This document shows positions 61,701 through 64,000 of a stretch of 64,000 nt of DNA, in pieces. Under the pieces are notes generated by a model. That model did not search any database and was not told where the DNA came from. It saw only the letters and a list, made by a program, of their open reading frames with translations. Numbering within the stretch: the stretch's first letter is position 1; every line of letters starts with the position of its first letter. The position numbers and the translations under genes are program-made. This DNA is from Cyanophora paradoxa (lineage: Eukaryota > Glaucocystophyceae > Cyanophorales > Cyanophoraceae): assembly GCA_004431415.1 (NCBI GenBank), contig QPMI01000219.1, forward strand, positions 62,001 through 126,000. The letters are read 5' to 3'.

Positions 61701-64000
61701 ACCAAGTCACTCAGTCGAAGGCCCCAGGATTAGGATTTGCCACAAAAAAGAAGCAAGATGCACCCCAAATCTCTCTGGGGGAATATGAACAAGGCGCTAG
61801 CCTTAGGCAGATGACCCACCCACCAGCAAGTCACTCAGTCAAAGGCCCCAGGTTTTTCGATCCGCCACAAAATAGAAGAAGGATGCACCCCAAATCTCTC
61901 TGGGGGAATATGCCCAAGGCGTTTGCGTTACGAATATGAACCCACCGACCAGCAAGTCACTTAGTCAAAGGAAGCAGGTTTCCAATCTGCCACAAAATAG
62001 AAGAAAGATGCACCCCAAATCACTCTGGGGGAATATGCACAAGGCGCTGACCTAAGGGAGATGAAACCACCCACCAGCAAGTCACTCAGTTGAAGGCAGC
62101 AGGTTTCCGATCTGCAACAACATAGAAGACAGATGCACCCCAAATCTCTCTGGGGGGATTTAAACAAGGCGCTAGCCTTAGGCAGATGAAGCCACCAACC
62201 ACCAAGTCACTCAGTCGAAGGCCCCATGTTTCTGATCCGCCACAAAATAGAAGACAGATGCACCCTAAATCTCTCCGAGGGAATATCCACAAGGTGCTAG
62301 CCTTAGGCAGATGAACCCACCCACCAGCAAGTCACTCAGTCGAAGGCCCCAGGATAAGGATCTGTGACAAAACTGAAGCAAGATGCACCCCAAATCTCTC
62401 TGGGGGAATATGAACAAGGCGAAAGCCTTAGGCAGATGACCCACCCACCAGCAAGTCACTCAGTCAAAGGCCCCAGGTTTTTCGATCCGCCACAAAATAG
62501 AAGAAGGATGCACCCCAAATCTCTCTGGGGGAATATGCCCAATGCTTTTGCGTTACGAAGATGAACCCACCGACCAGCAAGTCACTCAGTCAAAGGAAGC
62601 AGGTTTCCAATATGCCACAAAATAGAAGAAAGATGCACCCCAAATCACTCTGGGGGAATATGCACAAGGTGCTGACCTAAGGGAGATGAAACCACCAACC
62701 ACCAAGTCACTCAGTCGAAAGCCCCAGGTTTCCGATCCGCCACAAAATAGAAGACAGATGCACCCTAAAACTCTCTGGGGGAATATGCACAAGGTGCTAG
62801 CCTTAGGCAGATGAACCCACCCACCGGAAAGTCACTCAGTCCAAGGCCCCAGGATAAGGATCTGTGACAAAATAGAAGCAAGATGCACCCCAAATCATTC
62901 TGGGGGAATATGCACAAGGCGCAAGCCTTAGAAAGATTACCAACCCACCAGCAAGTCACACATTTGAAGGCAGCAGGTTTCCAATCTGCAACAAAATAGA
63001 AGACAGATGCACCTCAAATCTCTCTGGGGGGATTAAAAAAAAACAAGGCGCTAGCCTTAGGCAGATGAACCCACCAACCAGCAAGTCACTCAGTCGAAGG
63101 CCCCAGGATTAGGAACTGCCACAAAAAAAAAGAAGCAAGATGCAACCCAAATCACTCTCGGGGAATATGTACAAGGCGCTAGCCTTAGGCAGATGAACCC
63201 ACCAACCAGCAAGTCACTCAGTCGAAGGCCCCAGGATAAGGAACTCCCACAAAAAAGAAGAAGGATGCACCCCAAATCTCTATGGGGGAATATGAACAAG
63301 GCGCTAGCCTAAGGCAGATGAACCCACCCACCAGCAAGTCACTCAGTCGAAGGCCCCAGGTTTTTCGATCCGCCACAAAATAGAAGAAGGATGCACCCCA
63401 AATCTCTCTGGGGGAATATGCCCAATGCTTTTGCGTTACGAAGATGAACCCACCGACCAGCAAGTCACTCAGTCAAAGGAAGCAGGTTTCCAATCTGCCA
63501 CAAAATAGAAGAAAGATGCACCCCAAATCACTCTGGGGGAATATGCACAAGGTGCTAGCCTTAGGCAGATGAACCCACCCACCAGAAAGTCACTCAGTCC
63601 AAGGCCCCATGATAAGGATCTGTGACAAAATAGAAGCAAGATGCAACCCAAATCATTCTGGGGGAATATGCAAAAGGCGCAAGCCTTAGGCAGATGAACC
63701 CACCCACCAGCAAGTCACACATTTGAAGGCAGCAGGTTTCCAATCTGCAACAAAATAGAAGAAAGATGCACCCCAAATCTCTCTGGGGGGATTAAAAAAC
63801 AAACAAGGCGCTAGCCTTAGGCAGATGAATCCACCAACCAGCAAGTCACTCAGTCGAAGGCCCCAGGTTTCTGATCCGCCACAACATAGAAGAACAATGC
63901 CCCCCAAATCTCTCCGGGGGAAGATACACAAGGCGCTAGCCTTAGGCAGATGAACCCACCCACCAGCAAGTCACTCAGTCAAAGGCCCCAGGATAAGGAA
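58765..64000 (+). repeat. Satellite A array, plus orientation, to the window end
   Basis: About 42 units of ~125 bp. Higher-order structure of five units (625 bp) is clear at 59714, 60339 and 60964. Subtypes differ by AGGTTTCCGATC, AGGATAAGGATC or AGGTTTTTCGATC after the CCCC block. No gene fragment was seen. Confidence 0.9.

Overview
This window is nuclear DNA of a eukaryote, probably a unicellular alga or protist. Several genes on both strands can only be read by joining short GT-AG introns (39-65 nt, one of 111 nt), and the intron phases fit. Most of the window is satellite DNA, transposons and segmental duplications. No rRNA gene, CRISPR array or functional tRNA gene was recognised. TAA, TAG and TGA all end intact genes, so the standard code applies.

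Layout. (1) 1-4.4 kb, gene-like, all on the minus strand: a DUF3395-like protein cut by the window edge, a seven-exon type II membrane glycosyltransferase, and two ORFs, one of which resembles a structural protein of large DNA viruses. (2) 4.4-5.0 kb, plus strand: a second, divergently transcribed virion-like gene with a spliceosomal intron. (3) 5-22.7 kb: a GC-rich minisatellite, then a 967-bp tandem array in which a fragment of the virion-like gene (intron included) alternates with units of a ~125-bp satellite ('satellite A'). An 8.4-kb non-LTR retrotransposon with a 16-bp target-site duplication sits inside one unit, and a 540-bp insertion with a 15-bp duplication sits inside another. (4) 22.7-25.3 kb: a second minisatellite ('satellite B') sharing a core with A. 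(5) 26.97-41.47 kb: a ~14.5-kb structure bounded by ~3.2-kb inverted repeats, holding a 2.8-kb direct duplication, a 348-bp satellite and palindromic GGATCCC arrays. (6) 42.2-44.3 kb: a damaged gene for a proline/glutamine-rich protein with a SUMO-interacting-type motif. (7) 44.6-49.7 kb: an F-box-like multi-exon gene whose first five exons are tandemly repeated four times; a tRNA-derived SINE interrupts its last exon. (8) 49.7-64 kb: satellite A in both orientations, with a 3.1-kb duplication, an intact glycosyltransferase-like gene, and fragments of a Ty3/gypsy-type integrase and an alanine-rich gene.

Connections. The retrotransposon and the SINE end alike: a short hairpin, then AGCAAA, then a poly(T) run. 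This suggests the retrotransposon mobilises the SINE and recognises an unusual T-tailed 3' end. Satellites A and B share a hairpin core that also occurs alone between two genes, and array A repeatedly contains pieces of coding genes. These two observations are the best candidates for undescribed biology here.
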